A program made the position numbers and the translations under genes. Positions 4,904 to 5,511 of a stretch of 5,511 nucleotides of DNA are shown here, in pieces (positions within the stretch are counted from its first letter, which is position 1; the number at the start of each line of letters is the position of its first letter). Under the pieces are notes generated by a model. That model saw only the letters and a program-made list of their open reading frames with translations. It made no database searches and was not told the origin of the DNA. Where the stretch lies: the NCBI GenBank assembly GCA_937888665.1, contig CALBET010001060.1, positions 1 to 5,511 of the forward strand, in the 5' to 3' direction. This DNA comes from an uncultured Acidobacteriota bacterium (GTDB lineage: Bacteria > Acidobacteriota > Vicinamibacteria > Vicinamibacterales > UBA8438).

Positions 4904-5332
4904 TTGTCAGACTACAAACGTACGAATCATACAGAGTGGGACTGCAAGTATCACATCAGTTTCATCCCGAAATATCGGAAGAAGGTGCTCTACGGGAAGT
5001 TGCGGGATCGGTTGGGCGCGGTGTTTCAGCAATTGGCGCACCGCAAGGAATGCGACGTCGAGGAGGGGTATCTGATGGGCGATCATGTGCATATGATGAT
5101 CTCCATTCCTCCGAAATACTCGGTCGCCTCGGTGGTGGGGTTTGTGAAGGGGAAGAGCGCGATCTGGATCGCGCGGGAATTCAGTGAGGTGACGCGCGGC
5201 TTCGTGGGCAAGCACTTCTGGGCTCGCGGATACTTCGTCTCGACGGTTGGTCGCGATGAAGAGACGATTCGCCGGTACATCCGCCAGCAGGAGTCTGAGG
5301 ACCGGCGCAGCGATCAACTGGGCATGCTCTAG
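4904..5332 (+). CDS. tnpA: IS200-like Y1 (HUH) transposase TnpA
   Basis: A 142-residue protein, the normal length for IS200-group TnpA, starting at TTG. The N-terminus has the typical 'W.CKYH..FIPKYRKKVLYG' (residues 12-31). The metal-binding HUH motif is His61-Val-His63 in LMGDHVHMMISIPPKYS. The conserved VVGFVKGKSA (77-86) and HFWARGYFVSTVG (104-116) follow. The catalytic tyrosine is Tyr125 in RRYIRQQE, with the assisting glutamine at 129. TnpA dimers cut single-stranded DNA at the element ends, forming a 5'-phosphotyrosine. Every catalytic residue is present and the frame is unbroken, so the enzyme should be active. The rare TTG start and the leader stem-loop suggest low expression, as is usual for the group. 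Confidence 0.95.
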   Translation: MSDYKRTNHTEWDCKYHISFIPKYRKKVLYGKLRDRLGAVFQQLAHRKECDVEEGYLMGDHVHMMISIPPKYSVASVVGFVKGKSAIWIAREFSEVTRGFVGKHFWARGYFVSTVGRDEETIRRYIRQQESEDRRSDQLGML

Positions 5333-5335
5333 TCA

Positions 5336-5353
5336 GGCCCCCAACAGGGGGCC
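5336..5353. repeat. Hairpin directly behind tnpA
   Basis: GGCCCCC at 5336-5342 pairs with GGGGGCC at 5347-5353 across AACA. It begins three bases after the tnpA stop. No T-run follows, so an intrinsic terminator is possible but not supported. It may instead protect the mRNA end or be part of the structured IS tail. Confidence 0.7.
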
Positions 5354-5357
5354 CCAA

Positions 5358-5376
5358 GGCGACGCCTCGCGTCGCC
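5358..5376. repeat. Second hairpin of the IS tail
   Basis: GGCGACGC at 5358-5365 pairs perfectly with GCGTCGCC at 5369-5376 around a CTC loop. It stands four bases after the preceding hairpin. Confidence 0.75.
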
Positions 5377-5380
5377 ATCA

Positions 5381-5397
5381 AGCCGTCTTTGGCGGCT
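5381..5397. repeat. Third hairpin of the IS tail
   Basis: AGCCGTC at 5381-5387 pairs with GGCGGCT at 5391-5397 around a TTT loop, with one G-T pair. The size and the three-base loop match the other hairpins in the row. Confidence 0.6.
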
Positions 5398-5411
5398 CAC
5401 ATTCTTGATGC

Positions 5412-5428
5412 CCCCGGCTCTGTCGGGG
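5412..5428. repeat. Right-end hairpin of the IS200-like element
   Basis: CCCCGGC at 5412-5418 pairs with GTCGGGG at 5422-5428 around TCT, with one G-T pair. It repeats the left-end hairpin apart from one base. In this family the right hairpin lies just inside the cleavage site. Confidence 0.8.
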
Positions 5429-5438
5429 AGAACGTCAC

Positions 5439-5451
5439 ACCGCTTCGCGGT
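5439..5451. repeat. Small hairpin near the IS right end
   Basis: ACCGC at 5439-5443 pairs with GCGGT at 5447-5451 around TTC. It may lie just inside or just outside the IS boundary, and is short enough to be fortuitous. Confidence 0.4.
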
Positions 5452-5460
5452 AGACGCTAG

Positions 5461-5511
5461 TGTAGTGCGTCCAAAATAGGTGACATTTTAGATCAGGCGT
5501 GCTTCAATGCC
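5461..5511 (+). mobile_element. Possible terminus of another insertion sequence
   Basis: TGTAGTGCGTCCAAAATAGG followed by TGACATTTTAG has the look of a transposon terminal repeat beginning with TG, as in IS481- or IS21-like elements. It also holds a short inverted repeat, AAAAT/ATTTT. It starts close behind the IS200-like element and runs out of the window, so no transposase can be seen. The family assignment is a guess from appearance. Confidence 0.3.

Larger units (their letters stand above)
4780..5455 (+). mobile_element. IS200-like insertion sequence (IS200/IS605 family)
   Basis: The element holds one Y1 transposase gene flanked by two almost identical hairpins, about 600 bases apart. 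IS200/IS605 elements have no terminal inverted repeats: the transposase recognises subterminal hairpins in single-stranded DNA and moves the element by peel-and-paste through the lagging-strand template. The total of about 650-680 bases fits the roughly 700-base IS200 group. No TnpB or IscB gene accompanies it. The exact ends were not determined, because the cleavage tetranucleotides could not be assigned: the left end probably lies 10-25 bases before 4800 and the right end 10-30 bases after 5428. The element appears intact. Confidence 0.75.

Noticed and set aside
4904..5332. TnpA as a REP-associated (RAYT) transposase serving the hairpins
   Set aside because: The sequence and length match the classic IS200 group, and the near-identical hairpins at both ends mark a normal IS rather than a domesticated gene with dispersed REPs.
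5333..5460. Hairpin row as a CRISPR array or attC-type integron array
   Set aside because: The stems differ in sequence, there are no equal direct repeats with spacers, and no cas gene or integron integrase is present. The recombinases at 1-783 are of the RIT type, not IntI.

Overview
The window is GC-rich bacterial DNA. One region looks intact and functional: a two-gene two-component module at 2079-3990. On both sides of it lies a patchwork of broken genes and mobile-element sequence. No 16S rRNA or other taxonomic marker is present. The remnants are a PD40/TolB-like kinase propeller tail, kinase-type TPR fragments, the tail of a TonB-dependent receptor, a lasso-peptide B2 fragment and RIT-type recombinases. 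This mix, with the high GC, would suit a soil or sediment Acidobacteriota (Vicinamibacteria-like) or another GC-rich Gram-negative bacterium. That placement is an inference from gene style only.

Layout. 1-783: remains of a 'recombinase in trio' (RIT) type element. A recombinase N-terminal piece on the minus strand lies head to head with a recombinase C-terminus on the plus strand. The latter overlaps by ATGA a second recombinase, which is frameshifted and cut off just after its first catalytic arginine. 815-1222 (minus): a PD40 propeller tail joined in frame to the N-terminal half of a lasso-peptide B2 maturation protease, which stops just before the catalytic cysteine would be expected. 1271-1750: no recognisable gene. 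About 1750-1980 (plus): the C-terminal end of a TonB-dependent receptor.

2079-3990 (plus): a membrane histidine kinase (four predicted TM segments, PAS, HisKA, HATPase_c) overlapping by 29 bp a single-domain CheY-like response regulator. All key phosphotransfer residues are present in both. The regulator has no output domain, so its target lies elsewhere or acts through protein contact or phosphorelay.

3991-4780: a C11 tract, two TPR fragments pointing away from each other, and on the minus strand a small exported protein and the tail of another small protein, arranged like an operon. About 4780-5455: an IS200-like insertion sequence with an intact HUH/Y1 transposase, matching end hairpins and three further hairpins behind the gene. 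5461-5511: possibly the terminus of another IS running out of the window.

I do not see a convincing new multi-gene system. The points most worth a second look are the truncated lasso B2 gene, the repeated divergent (head-to-head) joints between gene pieces, which could be real decay or amplification/assembly chimerism, the hairpin array behind the IS200 transposase, and a short motif shared by several breakpoints.
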